Part shown: positions 8,605 to 14,843 of the stretch, one piece after another
How positions within the stretch are numbered: the stretch's first letter is position 1
Layout: the number at the start of each line of letters is the position of its first letter
Virus record (IMG/VR): IMGVR_UViG_3300037119_000330
Location: 1-22,380 of that record
Strand: one strand, 5' to 3'
DNA: 22,380 bases
Origin: a virus
The notes under the pieces: model-generated
What the model saw: the letters and a program-made list of their open reading frames with translations, nothing else
The model's database searches: none
What the model was told of the DNA's origin: nothing
Made by a program: the position numbers and the translations under genes

Positions 8605-9212
8605 GGCACTGGCGGTCCCTGAATCGCGCCAGCCATCAAGTTTATCGTCCCCATGATGTGAAGCTGCAAGGCAACCATCAGTGCTGCCACGTCTCGCCGT
8701 CCGACCCACAGGATCGGGCGAGGCACCGTAAGCGCGTTCGGCATCATGTCGTCTTCGCCCTGAACGTCACCGAACTCCGACACCATCAACTTGGAACGGA
8801 GAACCGGATCGATCTGCGTACCCGGAATCATCAAGAACGCACCACCGGCTCCATCCAAGCCGACCTGCTTGGTGTAGAGCAGGGCAGAGAGCATCGCTCC
8901 GGTGCGCTCGTTGGGCGTATCGGGGTCGTAGCCCATCGCAAGCCTGATCCGTCGCGTCGACTCCTCCAGCGGTGCCCAGGTCCCACCGGGCACACCCTCC
9001 CCACCGTTCGCAGCGAAGCGCCGGATGATACTGGCCTGCATGATCGGGTGCGCCACATAGTTCATGAAGTGCGCCAACCTGATACCAGAAGTGGCGAACT
9101 CAACTGCCCCTAAGAGCTTGTAAGCCTCGTGAGCGTCGACATCGATCGAGAAGCCCGCCTGGAGATTGCCTCCGCCGCGAGGAAGCCGAACCCCGGTCGA
9201 GATGAGCGCCAT
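8601..9212 (-). CDS. Virion morphogenesis / neck protein (Mu gpG or HK97 gp10-like)
   Basis: This 203-residue protein starts at an ATG one base after the upstream stop (TGACATG). The central part, GGTWAPLEESTRRIRLAMGY, followed by a short ERTGAM motif, resembles the W-x-x-L-x-x-x-T pattern followed by an R-x-T-G-x-L-like motif found in Mu gpG and P2 gpS type virion morphogenesis proteins and in HK97 gp10-like proteins. These act at the head-tail interface or in tail completion. An earlier helix (HFMNYVAHPIMQASIIRRFA) fits the same fold. There is no signal peptide. Neighbours on both sides are head-tail joining genes, which supports the call. The exact role, connector component or tail completion factor, cannot be decided from sequence alone. 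Confidence 0.72.
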   Translation of the reverse strand: MALISTGVRLPRGGGNLQAGFSIDVDAHEAYKLLGAVEFATSGIRLAHFMNYVAHPIMQASIIRRFAANGGEGVPGGTWAPLEESTRRIRLAMGYDPDTPNERTGAMLSALLYTKQVGLDGAGGAFLMIPGTQIDPVLRSKLMVSEFGDVQGEDDMMPNALTVPRPILWVGRRDVAALMVALQLHIMGTINLMAGAIQGPPVP

Positions 9213-9213
9213 G

Positions 9214-9768
9214 TCACTCGGGCCTCGGGCCAGGAATCCAGGGAACGGCCTCGCAAGGGTAATTGTCCGTCATGTAGTTGTCTTCGAAGGCAGCCACAGC
9301 AGCGAAGTCGTCTCGGTTCTTCCCTCCCGGAACGAACGCCATGGGATCGATGCTCGTCGGCGGGTCCACGGGCTCATCTGGATTACCTTCAGAGTCCACA
9401 GTCGGAGCGGCCAGGTTAACTTCCTGATTGGCAATCGCCATCAAGGTAACCTCGGCCTCACGCACCAGATACAAGCCGTACTGGTGAACGGTCGAGTCCT
9501 CATGCCCAATCGCGGCGGCAAGGATGATCCGGCCGCTGGCGAGCTTGGCGCAGACGTGCTTGAGAAGAAGTACCTGCGGAACCGGGAGCGCCACCAGTGG
9601 CGGGTCCGGCTCTGGGTCGACGTTGATCGGCGTGACGTACACGAAGCCGATCTTGGAGTCCATCTCCTCCGCTGCGTGCTTGACGAACTCAGCCGGGTCA
9701 ATCTGGGACGGCAAGCGACCCTGGAGGTTCCCGAGTAACAGGTCGCCTACTTCACAGTAGTAAGACAT
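9214..9768 (-). CDS. Head-tail connector / head completion protein
   Basis: This 184-residue protein starts MSYYCEVGDLLLGNLQGRLP, followed by PAEFVKHAAEEMDSKIGFVY. An N-terminal short-helix pattern with a later A-x-E-M-D-S-x-I-G helix is typical of gp6-like or DUF1320-type connector proteins, which bind under the portal. A second helical segment (PQVLLLKHVCAKLASGRIIL) is consistent with the family. The C-terminal 50 residues are Pro/Asp-rich and probably extended. The ATG at 9768 lies immediately after a perfect inverted repeat, and its likely Shine-Dalgarno GGGG is inside an alternative pairing arm, so translation may be controlled by RNA folding. The family call is from pattern and position. 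Confidence 0.75.
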   Translation of the reverse strand: MSYYCEVGDLLLGNLQGRLPSQIDPAEFVKHAAEEMDSKIGFVYVTPINVDPEPDPPLVALPVPQVLLLKHVCAKLASGRIILAAAIGHEDSTVHQYGLYLVREAEVTLMAIANQEVNLAAPTVDSEGNPDEPVDPPTSIDPMAFVPGGKNRDDFAAVAAFEDNYMTDNYPCEAVPWIPGPRPE

Positions 9769-9793
9769 GAGTCACCCCAGGGGGGCCGACTCA
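9768..9793 (-). promoter_or_regulatory. Alternative RNA hairpin covering the Shine-Dalgarno and start of the connector gene
   Basis: On the minus-strand transcript, the arm at 9793-9780 (TGAGTCGGCCCCCC) can also pair with the segment at 9778-9768 (GGGGTGACTCA), through TGAGTC with GACTCA and CCCC with GGGG. That pairing would bury both the GGGG Shine-Dalgarno and the first base of the ATG at 9768. It competes with the perfect 14-base-pair stem formed with 9821-9808. The complementarity is seen directly; a switching role is inference. Confidence 0.4.
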
Positions 9794-9821
9794 CCACCCC
9801 CGCGGGATGAGTCGGCCCCCC
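9780..9821 (-). terminator. Perfect 14-bp GC-rich inverted repeat, probable terminator or attenuator
   Basis: Left arm 9780-9793 (GGGGGGCCGACTCA) is the exact reverse complement of right arm 9808-9821 (TGAGTCGGCCCCCC), with a 14-base loop. It lies in the only sizeable gap between the head genes and the connector genes, just after the stop of the Rho-N-like gene. No T-run follows on the minus strand, so it is not a classical intrinsic terminator. GC-rich hairpins without a U-tail have been proposed as terminators or pause and processing sites in high-G+C bacteria. It could limit transcription downstream of the abundant capsid genes. Confidence 0.65.
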
Positions 9822-9825
9822 GAGA

Positions 9826-10296
9826 TCAGCCTTCGGCTGCTTCGACGGCAGCACGAAGCTCGTCGTAGTCCATGGTGGACCGCCCGGCGATCTCCAGTTC
9901 GGTTGCCCGTGCGTAGAGTTCCGTCTTGGTCGGCTCATCGTCCGGATCGCCCGGATCGGAAGCCACAGAAGCGGACGGCCCGGACTTGCTGACCCGAGAT
10001 GATCCCGGCCCGCCAACGCCCGTTTCGCGCTCGCCCACCCAGTCCTGGAAGGACTGGACTTCCTTCTGGGGCTGCGCCATGGCCTCTTCGTGCTCCTTGC
10101 AGCGCTGGCGCATTTCGATGTCCGGATCTTCGTCGTGATCCGCGACCGGCGCGTCCGTCTCGTAGGCGGAGTGCTTGGAATCCGGTGCAGCGCCGACGTA
10201 ATTCTCGTCGTACTCGCGGACTCCGGAATCGGCAAGCGACTCTTCGTATGCCTCCTGGCGCTCTTCCTCGGTCAGTTCTTCCTCGACTTGTGCCAT
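9826..10296 (-). CDS. Acidic protein with C-terminal Rho-N/HeH-like motif, next to major capsid
   Basis: This 156-residue, strongly acidic protein has an AAGGAG Shine-Dalgarno six bases before its ATG at 10296. The N-terminal 70 residues are Glu/Asp-rich. The middle is Ser/Gly/Pro-rich and probably disordered. The C-terminal 34 residues (TKTELYARATELEIAGRS, then a YDELRAAVEAAE helix) resemble the small two-helix Rho-termination N-terminal or HeH/SAP-like motif often found in proteins encoded beside phage major capsid genes. Function is not established; it may be a head accessory or connector-region protein. Its EAYEESL segment is encoded by a 28-base stretch nearly identical to one in the small acidic gene at 22054-22377. 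A short hairpin (9828-9840) overlaps its stop codon. Confidence 0.75.
   Translation of the reverse strand: MAQVEEELTEEERQEAYEESLADSGVREYDENYVGAAPDSKHSAYETDAPVADHDEDPDIEMRQRCKEHEEAMAQPQKEVQSFQDWVGERETGVGGPGSSRVSKSGPSASVASDPGDPDDEPTKTELYARATELEIAGRSTMDYDELRAAVEAAEG
9828..9840 (-). other. Small stem-loop overlapping a stop codon
   Basis: CAGCC and GGCTG (9828-9832 and 9836-9840) form a 5-bp stem with a 3-base loop, covering the last codons of the Rho-N-like gene and reaching its stop. It immediately precedes the large inverted repeat at 9780-9821, so the transcript would carry two hairpins in tandem here. Confidence 0.4.
10233..10260 (-). repeat. 28-base coding repeat, copy 1 (EAYEESL motif)
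   Basis: Aligned by eye with 22098-22125, 25 of 28 bases are identical and no gap is needed. Both copies are read in the same frame and encode R-x-EAYEESL. Here it lies in the N-terminal part of the acidic gene beside the major capsid. Confidence 0.7.
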
Positions 10297-10336
10297 GTTG
10301 TTCTCCTTGGTAACGAGGGTCGGTCGGTGCCCGCCG

Positions 10337-11470
10337 TCAGGCGAGCACGACCATCGAGAAGGTCAGTTCCATGTGCGGGAAGACAGGGAACGCCTTGATG
10401 CCGGTGCCACGGTTGACACCCCAGGGATCGGTCGTCTCCTGCTCCCACTCGTAGTACCCCGGCTGCCAGTTACCCTCCGGGTGCGGCGACGTGAGGGTCT
10501 TGCCGAACCCGATGAGGGTGTCGTCCAGATCTTCCAGGTCGTCGTTGTTGGGGAGGAAGAGCATGGTGTTCTGGGGGAAGAAGCGGTTGTTCGTGATCGT
10601 CGTGCTGCCGACCGGACGGGTCCGGTACACCGAGTCGTACTCGATGAAGGTCACGTTCGTGGCGCGCTCGACCACCTGCTTCGCTGCCTGCGGTCCCCAA
10701 CCGTCCATGACGTAGTTGAGATCCACCGGGTCGGAGCCGGTCACGTTGACCATGCCCGACCGTGCGATGAACCGATCGCTGTTCATGAAGCTGTTGAGGA
10801 TCTTGCGGGAAGCCAAGATCCGGTCCATGCGGACGCCGTAGGTGTCGAACATGAACTCCTGAACGGTGAGGATCTCACCGATCGGGTCGGAAGTCGTGGC
10901 CGAGAAGAGCGACCCGACCGGAGCCTCGTCGTGCTGGCCCGCGGGACGCCCGTAGTCGACGGTGAACTTGATCTTGCCGTCGTCGTAGGCGATACCGCCC
11001 GTCGACAGAGCAGTCATGATCATCCACTCGATCCGGTTGTCCAGCTTGCGGCGGCGGAGTGCGTCGTCGCGAGCGACCTTGTTCCGGAACTCCTCCGCGT
11101 TGGAGGCGATCGTCAGCGGAACGTCAGTGACGCCGAGACGACTCTGGATGAGGGCACCCTCCCGGTAGCGGCTCACGTCGCTAGCCGAGTAGTGATCCTT
11201 CAGCGCCCAGTCGAGCACGGCTGCCCGCCCGGTCCCGCCGAAGATCAAGTCCTTCTGGGCAAGCTCAGACTCCGCGTCCTCGGCTCGTGCCGGGGCCAGA
11301 CCATCGGTCAGCCCCTTGGCGAAGTCGAAGATCACGTCATCGTTCGCGACTTCCAGGAACGGTGCGATGAGACGTGTGCCGATGTGGTTCAACGGCGGCT
11401 CCAAGGACCGAATGGTCCCGAGAGCAGTCTCCTTGCGGATCAATCGATCCTGGGGCGGAAAAACAGCCAT
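10337..11470 (-). CDS. Major capsid protein (lambda gpE family)
   Basis: This 377-residue protein forms the icosahedral shell. It begins MAVFPPQDRLIRKETALGTI, and its overall pattern is that of the gpE-type major capsid (HK97 fold). The helical segment at about residues 117-160 (GVTDVPLTIASNAEEFRNKV and onward) fits the long spine helix region. A C-terminal stretch with FFPQNTMLFLPNN followed by a W/Y-rich closing segment also matches. The start has a GAGAGGT Shine-Dalgarno seven bases upstream. It follows the decoration protein by 12 bases and the protease-scaffold gene, the usual protease, decoration, capsid order. No N-terminal delta domain is obvious, consistent with a separate scaffold being used. 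Confidence 0.92.
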   Translation of the reverse strand: MAVFPPQDRLIRKETALGTIRSLEPPLNHIGTRLIAPFLEVANDDVIFDFAKGLTDGLAPARAEDAESELAQKDLIFGGTGRAAVLDWALKDHYSASDVSRYREGALIQSRLGVTDVPLTIASNAEEFRNKVARDDALRRRKLDNRIEWMIMTALSTGGIAYDDGKIKFTVDYGRPAGQHDEAPVGSLFSATTSDPIGEILTVQEFMFDTYGVRMDRILASRKILNSFMNSDRFIARSGMVNVTGSDPVDLNYVMDGWGPQAAKQVVERATNVTFIEYDSVYRTRPVGSTTITNNRFFPQNTMLFLPNNDDLEDLDDTLIGFGKTLTSPHPEGNWQPGYYEWEQETTDPWGVNRGTGIKAFPVFPHMELTFSMVVLA

Positions 11471-11482
11471 GTCAGGTACCTC

Positions 11483-11935
11483 TCACTTGAAGAGCAGGGC
11501 GAGGGCCGGGAGCGCCAGGATGGCGTCCCTCGTGGTGTTGGAGAGTGCGATCTGCGCGCCCGCCGCGTCGTGTTCGATGCACCACGACTGCTTGGCAGTG
11601 GCCTCGTAGGCCACGGCGATCTCGACGTCACGCTCCGTCAACTGCCACGGCAGGAAGGTGTCGTTGATGCCGACGATGTTGGCAGCGGTCTGACGGCCAT
11701 CCGCCACCGACGCCTGGAAGACGCCGACCTTGCCGGAGTTGACGCCCGACGTCGCCTTGGCCATGATCACGCCAGGCTGAAGCACCTTCGTGGCGACGGA
11801 ATCGACCGTCATGTTGTTGGGCACCAGGCCCGCGCCGCAGGTGTACGACGTGAGCTTGACGTCGTAGACCGAGAACCGCCAGACGTTCTTCCCGAACGGA
11901 GTCCGAGTGGCGTCGGCCTTGATGAATGTCGACAT
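11483..11935 (-). CDS. Head decoration protein (lambda gpD-like)
   Basis: This 150-residue protein lies between the protease/scaffold gene and the major capsid gene. It is compact, with Gly/Val-rich beta-strands: VIMAKATSGVNSGKVGVFQ, then DGRQTAANIVGINDTF. A KATSG...GKVGVF...DGRQTA pattern is that of trimeric head decoration proteins that stabilise the expanded capsid at its threefold sites. The ATG at 11935 has AAGGGAG about ten bases upstream. No signal peptide or enzymatic motif is seen. It would be added to the outside of the shell after expansion. The family assignment is good but made by pattern alone. Confidence 0.8.
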   Translation of the reverse strand: MSTFIKADATRTPFGKNVWRFSVYDVKLTSYTCGAGLVPNNMTVDSVATKVLQPGVIMAKATSGVNSGKVGVFQASVADGRQTAANIVGINDTFLPWQLTERDVEIAVAYEATAKQSWCIEHDAAGAQIALSNTTRDAILALPALALLFK

Positions 11936-11950
11936 GGTTCGTCGTCTCCC

Positions 11951-12598
11951 TTACTTCTGCGCCCGAAGCTCGGTGAGCCTACGGAACGCCGCGGTCTTCT
12001 CGATGAAGGTTTCGTCCTTGCCGGTCCGGCGAAGGTTGGCGACGATCTCCTCCTGCTGCTCGATCTCGCTGAGCACGTTGGGATCGGCGTTGGGGTCGGT
12101 GGAGCCGTTGGTGTCATGGCGAGCGAAGATCGACGCAGGACCGGCTTCGTCGTAGGTCTTCTTGAAGGCAGCGAACTGCGCCTCATCGAACGAATCCACG
12201 AGCGGCTTGAGGTCAGTCACCTGTGGGTTCGTCATGATCTTGCGATCGGTGAGGCTCTTCATGAACGCCGCACGCTCGGCCGTGATCGAATCCGAACGGA
12301 ACTTCTCCAGTGCGGAGATGTGATCCTGCACTCGGCCGAAGTCCTGCACCTCCTGGCCGAACAGGCGGAAGGTGTGAACCTGGCCAGCGGGCCGCTGGTG
12401 CTGAGCCGTACCGGCCGGATCTGCCGGGGGATCAGTAGCAGGCGGGTCAGCGGCCGGGGGATCGGCCGCAGGCGGGTCGGTCGCCGGGGGATCGGCCGCA
12501 GGCGGGTCCGTCGAAGGCGGAGTCGTCACCGGAGGATCGGTCGTCGGGGCATCCGTCGCAGCCGGGGGGGTCTGCGTGCTTGTGGCATTTCCACTCAT
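11951..12598 (-). CDS. Nested in-frame scaffold protein (Mu gpZ / lambda Nu3-like)
   Basis: An internal ATG at 12598 lies in the protease frame at codon 171. It is preceded by AAGGAG with an 8-base spacer, one of the best Shine-Dalgarno sequences in the window and far better than that of the full-length gene. Initiation here would give a 215-residue protein starting MSGNATSTQT, with a Pro/Asp/Ala-rich disordered region and then a helical C-terminal half (DHISALEKFRSDSITAERAA and onward) suited to coat binding. Lambda (C/Nu3) and Mu (I/Z) make their scaffolds this way. Strong separate initiation would give the excess of scaffold over protease that assembly needs. The scaffold would fill the procapsid interior and be cleaved before packaging. 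Confidence 0.65.
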   Translation of the reverse strand: MSGNATSTQTPPAATDAPTTDPPVTTPPSTDPPAADPPATDPPAADPPAADPPATDPPADPAGTAQHQRPAGQVHTFRLFGQEVQDFGRVQDHISALEKFRSDSITAERAAFMKSLTDRKIMTNPQVTDLKPLVDSFDEAQFAAFKKTYDEAGPASIFARHDTNGSTDPNADPNVLSEIEQQEEIVANLRRTGKDETFIEKTAAFRRLTELRAQK

Positions 12599-13108
12599 GT
12601 TGGGTTCTCCTTCGGAGAGGCGATATAGACCTTCGACCGCTGGCAGATCAACGAACGCAAGGCCGACAGCGACAGGATCGTAGCTTTGACCCTCGTTTGT
12701 CACGTATTCCCCTATTTCGATCGAGCGGTTCCTCAAGTGACCCGTTCGATAATCCTCCGCCGACTTGGCGGTGGTGAACTCGACATCGGCCACCAGGAAG
12801 GGAGCTTCGAATCGAACATCCAGGAAGTACCCGATGACATCCCGCATCGAGATCGAGTGATCGATCTTGACTGGGACATTCGGAAGGACGTTGGAAGAGC
12901 GCAAGTGGCGGAAGTTCTGCGCCGCCGCCTCCAGGCTCTCGGGGGTGTACGTCCGTACCCTGCCCTTGGAATCAGTGAAGGTTCCGACACGCAAGATCTT
13001 GATTCCACGCTCGATGAGCCCTGCGCTGGTGGGAACGATGGTGTCCAACTGGGTGTCAGCCAAGGCGAAAACCGCCGAGGACCGCAATCCACTTGAGTAC
13101 ACGTGCAT
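11951..13108 (-). CDS. Prohead protease with C-terminal scaffold region (Mu gpI-like)
   Basis: This 385-residue protein has two parts. Residues 30-165 look like a phage prohead protease: a strand with KILRVGTFTDSKGRVRTYT, then PVKIDHS (candidate catalytic His84), a VIGYFLDVRF strand pair, and HLRNRSIEI (candidate nucleophile Ser129). The C-terminal part has a Pro/Asp/Ala repeat (about 175-230) and then a helical segment resembling scaffold proteins. The layout matches Mu gpI and lambda gpC, in which the scaffold is the C-terminal part of the protease and is also made separately. It would cut scaffold and itself during head maturation. I chose the ATG at 13108. A TTG at 13132 is possible; neither has a clear Shine-Dalgarno. 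The catalytic residues are inferred from the spacing pattern. Confidence 0.82.
   Translation of the reverse strand: MHVYSSGLRSSAVFALADTQLDTIVPTSAGLIERGIKILRVGTFTDSKGRVRTYTPESLEAAAQNFRHLRSSNVLPNVPVKIDHSISMRDVIGYFLDVRFEAPFLVADVEFTTAKSAEDYRTGHLRNRSIEIGEYVTNEGQSYDPVAVGLAFVDLPAVEGLYRLSEGEPNMSGNATSTQTPPAATDAPTTDPPVTTPPSTDPPAADPPATDPPAADPPAADPPATDPPADPAGTAQHQRPAGQVHTFRLFGQEVQDFGRVQDHISALEKFRSDSITAERAAFMKSLTDRKIMTNPQVTDLKPLVDSFDEAQFAAFKKTYDEAGPASIFARHDTNGSTDPNADPNVLSEIEQQEEIVANLRRTGKDETFIEKTAAFRRLTELRAQK
12423..12542 (-). repeat. Four tandem 30-base repeats coding a Pro/Asp/Ala linker
   Basis: Units begin at 12423, 12453, 12483 and 12513. The second and third are nearly identical over 30 bases and the fourth is degenerate. 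On the coding strand they translate to repeats of AADPPATDPP type. They lie at the joint between protease and scaffold regions and probably form a flexible linker whose length can vary by slippage. Confidence 0.85.
12607..12612 (-). promoter_or_regulatory. Internal Shine-Dalgarno AAGGAG for the nested scaffold
   Basis: AAGGAG on the minus strand lies 8 bases before the internal ATG at 12598, inside the codons for SEGE of the protease. It decides the nested start. Confidence 0.65.
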
Positions 13109-13153
13109 GGCCGAGAGACTACACGGACCCAAGCCAGAAAGTTCCAGTATTGG

Positions 13154-13381
13154 TCAGACGTCGTGGGTCATCTCAAGTACCTGCGCGATGCGAACTCGCA
13201 TCCAGCGCCCGCACTCACGGCAGCAAATACGGATCGTCCCTGACTCGACAATCAAGTCCACACGGCCGCGGACATTTCGGACCCAGATGAAGGGCTTGCC
13301 GTCACTTATCCCGCCACGAGCCAGGAGAGGCTTCCGGGAGCACACACATTCGATCCTCTGAGGGGCATCTTGTTCATCCAC
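13154..13381 (-). CDS. Com-like small zinc-finger protein
   Basis: This 75-residue protein carries CVC at residues 12-14, followed by KPLLARGG, and CCRECGRW at residues 53-60. A C-x-C...LLA...I-x-C-x-x-C-G arrangement resembles Mu Com-type zinc-finger proteins, and the Cys pairs probably bind one zinc ion. In Mu, Com binds the mom mRNA and switches on its translation; other phages carry Com-like genes of unknown role. I chose the GTG at 13381 because AAGGA lies six bases upstream; it overlaps the portal stop by 8 bases. An ATG at 13405 is an alternative start giving 83 residues. No mom-like modification gene is in the window. Confidence 0.7.
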   Translation of the reverse strand: MDEQDAPQRIECVCSRKPLLARGGISDGKPFIWVRNVRGRVDLIVESGTIRICCRECGRWMRVRIAQVLEMTHDV

Positions 13382-14840
13382 TAACGGTCCTTGGTCGGTC
13401 GTCATTGACGAGGTTGGGCTTGTCGGCCGTGCGATCGGTGCGCTCGGTCCGCTGGCGATCATCGACGGCCGCAGTCGGAGCCAAGACCTGCTGGACTTGC
13501 TTGAGTGTCATGCCAAGAGCGACCCCCATCTCCTCCAGGTCTGGCTTGACGGTCCCACCACGGATCAACTCCACGACGATCGCACGAAGCGTCTCGGAAT
13601 TGTCCTTGCCCATCGATCGAGGCTCCCACTCCACTCGCGGAGCATTCGGGCTGAAGTTGTAAGCCTTGATCCGCTGGCAAAGGTACTGGTCGATGTAGAC
13701 CTTCAGGTCCGCTGCCATGCTGTTGAGCGCCGTGAGCCAGGTCTGCGTGTGCTGCACGCCAAGGTTCAGGCTGCCCCGGTCGCCGGAGCGCATCAGGAGC
13801 ATGGGAGTGAAGATCGAAAGACTGATCTCTTCGTCCAAGCGGGCCAGGTAGCGCTCAAAGTCAGCGCCACGCATCTGGGCCTCAAGGTACTCGATGTCCC
13901 ACTCGTACTCGGACCGGTTGCCCGTCGCCGTCTCGTCGCGATCAGAGGGCAGAACGACCTTGCCGCCGCTACGCACGGAGTCGATAGCGGCCTCCATCGC
14001 CATCTTGGCGCTGATCTTGATGAGGTTCCCATCCTCCATGAAGGTGTACTCACGCTCCAGGGGGGCACGGCCCACGGGGACCGGCTCACCAAACCGTTCG
14101 AAGTACCTGTTGGCGAACAGGTGGATGATGATGGAGAAGTACCACGGCATGAAGGCGGGCTTGAGGAGATTGCGACCATAGTAATCGCCACGCTCCATGA
14201 GGCACGGGTACCAGAGCGTGTGCTCCGGTCGGATCGGGTAGCCAAGGCCGAACTTGTCGATGCCGTCGTAGATCTTGACCTTCGGCTTGATGACCTTGCC
14301 GGGAGGCCCAAGCACGTCCTCTGGTCGAGGCACGTAGTTGGACTCGACCTCCTTCCAATGGACACGGCAGTCTTCCGGAGCAAGATCCTTGATCTTGTCG
14401 ATGAACAGCCAGCGCCCCGAAGATTCGTTATCCCACTCCAGCGCGATCGGGCTGTACCCGGCCCAGTACGCCGTGCCCAACCCCCGCACCAGCGGAGTCC
14501 AGATCAAGTGCATGTTCTCCTCCACCACGTCAGCGATGTCCTGGCGTTCGCACGTGATCTTCCAGTCAATCTGGTGGAGCATGAAGGACATCAACGACAG
14601 CGAAGCGTTGATCTGCGGGTGGCTTCGCATGTTGGAGTAATCGGCCAGAGTCAGCTTGTCCAGGTCGAACATGAGCGCCTGCGAGCCGGGGATTCCGCTG
14701 TACTGGGAGAACTGGCTCTTCTGGTCGAACGCCGTACCGAGTCGCGGCGGGTCGGCCTTACGGAAAGAGAACACAGGTCCTGGCTTTCCGTGGCCGTTGG
14801 TACCAGGGAGCGGCAACTGCATCTGTTCTGTATCAGGCAT
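13374..14840 (-). CDS. Portal protein (DUF935 / Mu gp29-like)
   Basis: This 488-residue protein would form the dodecameric ring at one capsid vertex, through which DNA is pumped and to which connectors attach. It starts 3 bases after the terminase stop, with AGGAAG upstream. The segment at residues about 205-260 (PEHTLWYPCLMERGDYYGRN, then LLKPAFMPWYFSIIIHLFAN) matches the DUF935 portal pattern of Mu-like and many actinophage portals. Later come KVVLPSDRD, a core-forming FERYLARLDEEIS helix and LLMRSGDRGSLNLG, which lies where portals of this type usually have a G-S/G-L motif. The last 35 residues are charged and probably disordered. Following the large terminase directly is the standard order. 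No MuF-like head morphogenesis gene follows it. Confidence 0.9.
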   Translation of the reverse strand: MPDTEQMQLPLPGTNGHGKPGPVFSFRKADPPRLGTAFDQKSQFSQYSGIPGSQALMFDLDKLTLADYSNMRSHPQINASLSLMSFMLHQIDWKITCERQDIADVVEENMHLIWTPLVRGLGTAYWAGYSPIALEWDNESSGRWLFIDKIKDLAPEDCRVHWKEVESNYVPRPEDVLGPPGKVIKPKVKIYDGIDKFGLGYPIRPEHTLWYPCLMERGDYYGRNLLKPAFMPWYFSIIIHLFANRYFERFGEPVPVGRAPLEREYTFMEDGNLIKISAKMAMEAAIDSVRSGGKVVLPSDRDETATGNRSEYEWDIEYLEAQMRGADFERYLARLDEEISLSIFTPMLLMRSGDRGSLNLGVQHTQTWLTALNSMAADLKVYIDQYLCQRIKAYNFSPNAPRVEWEPRSMGKDNSETLRAIVVELIRGGTVKPDLEEMGVALGMTLKQVQQVLAPTAAVDDRQRTERTDRTADKPNLVNDDRPRTVSG

Positions 14841-14843
14841 CTG

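Noticed and set aside
12423-12542. Tandem repeats as a CRISPR array
   Set aside because: The units are contiguous with no unique spacers and are in frame within a coding region.
10295-12628. A 777-codon plus-strand open frame
   Set aside because: It lies antisense to the capsid, decoration and protease genes, which have clear family patterns and Shine-Dalgarno sequences. It is an Arg/Asp/His/Val-rich shadow produced by high G+C coding sequence.
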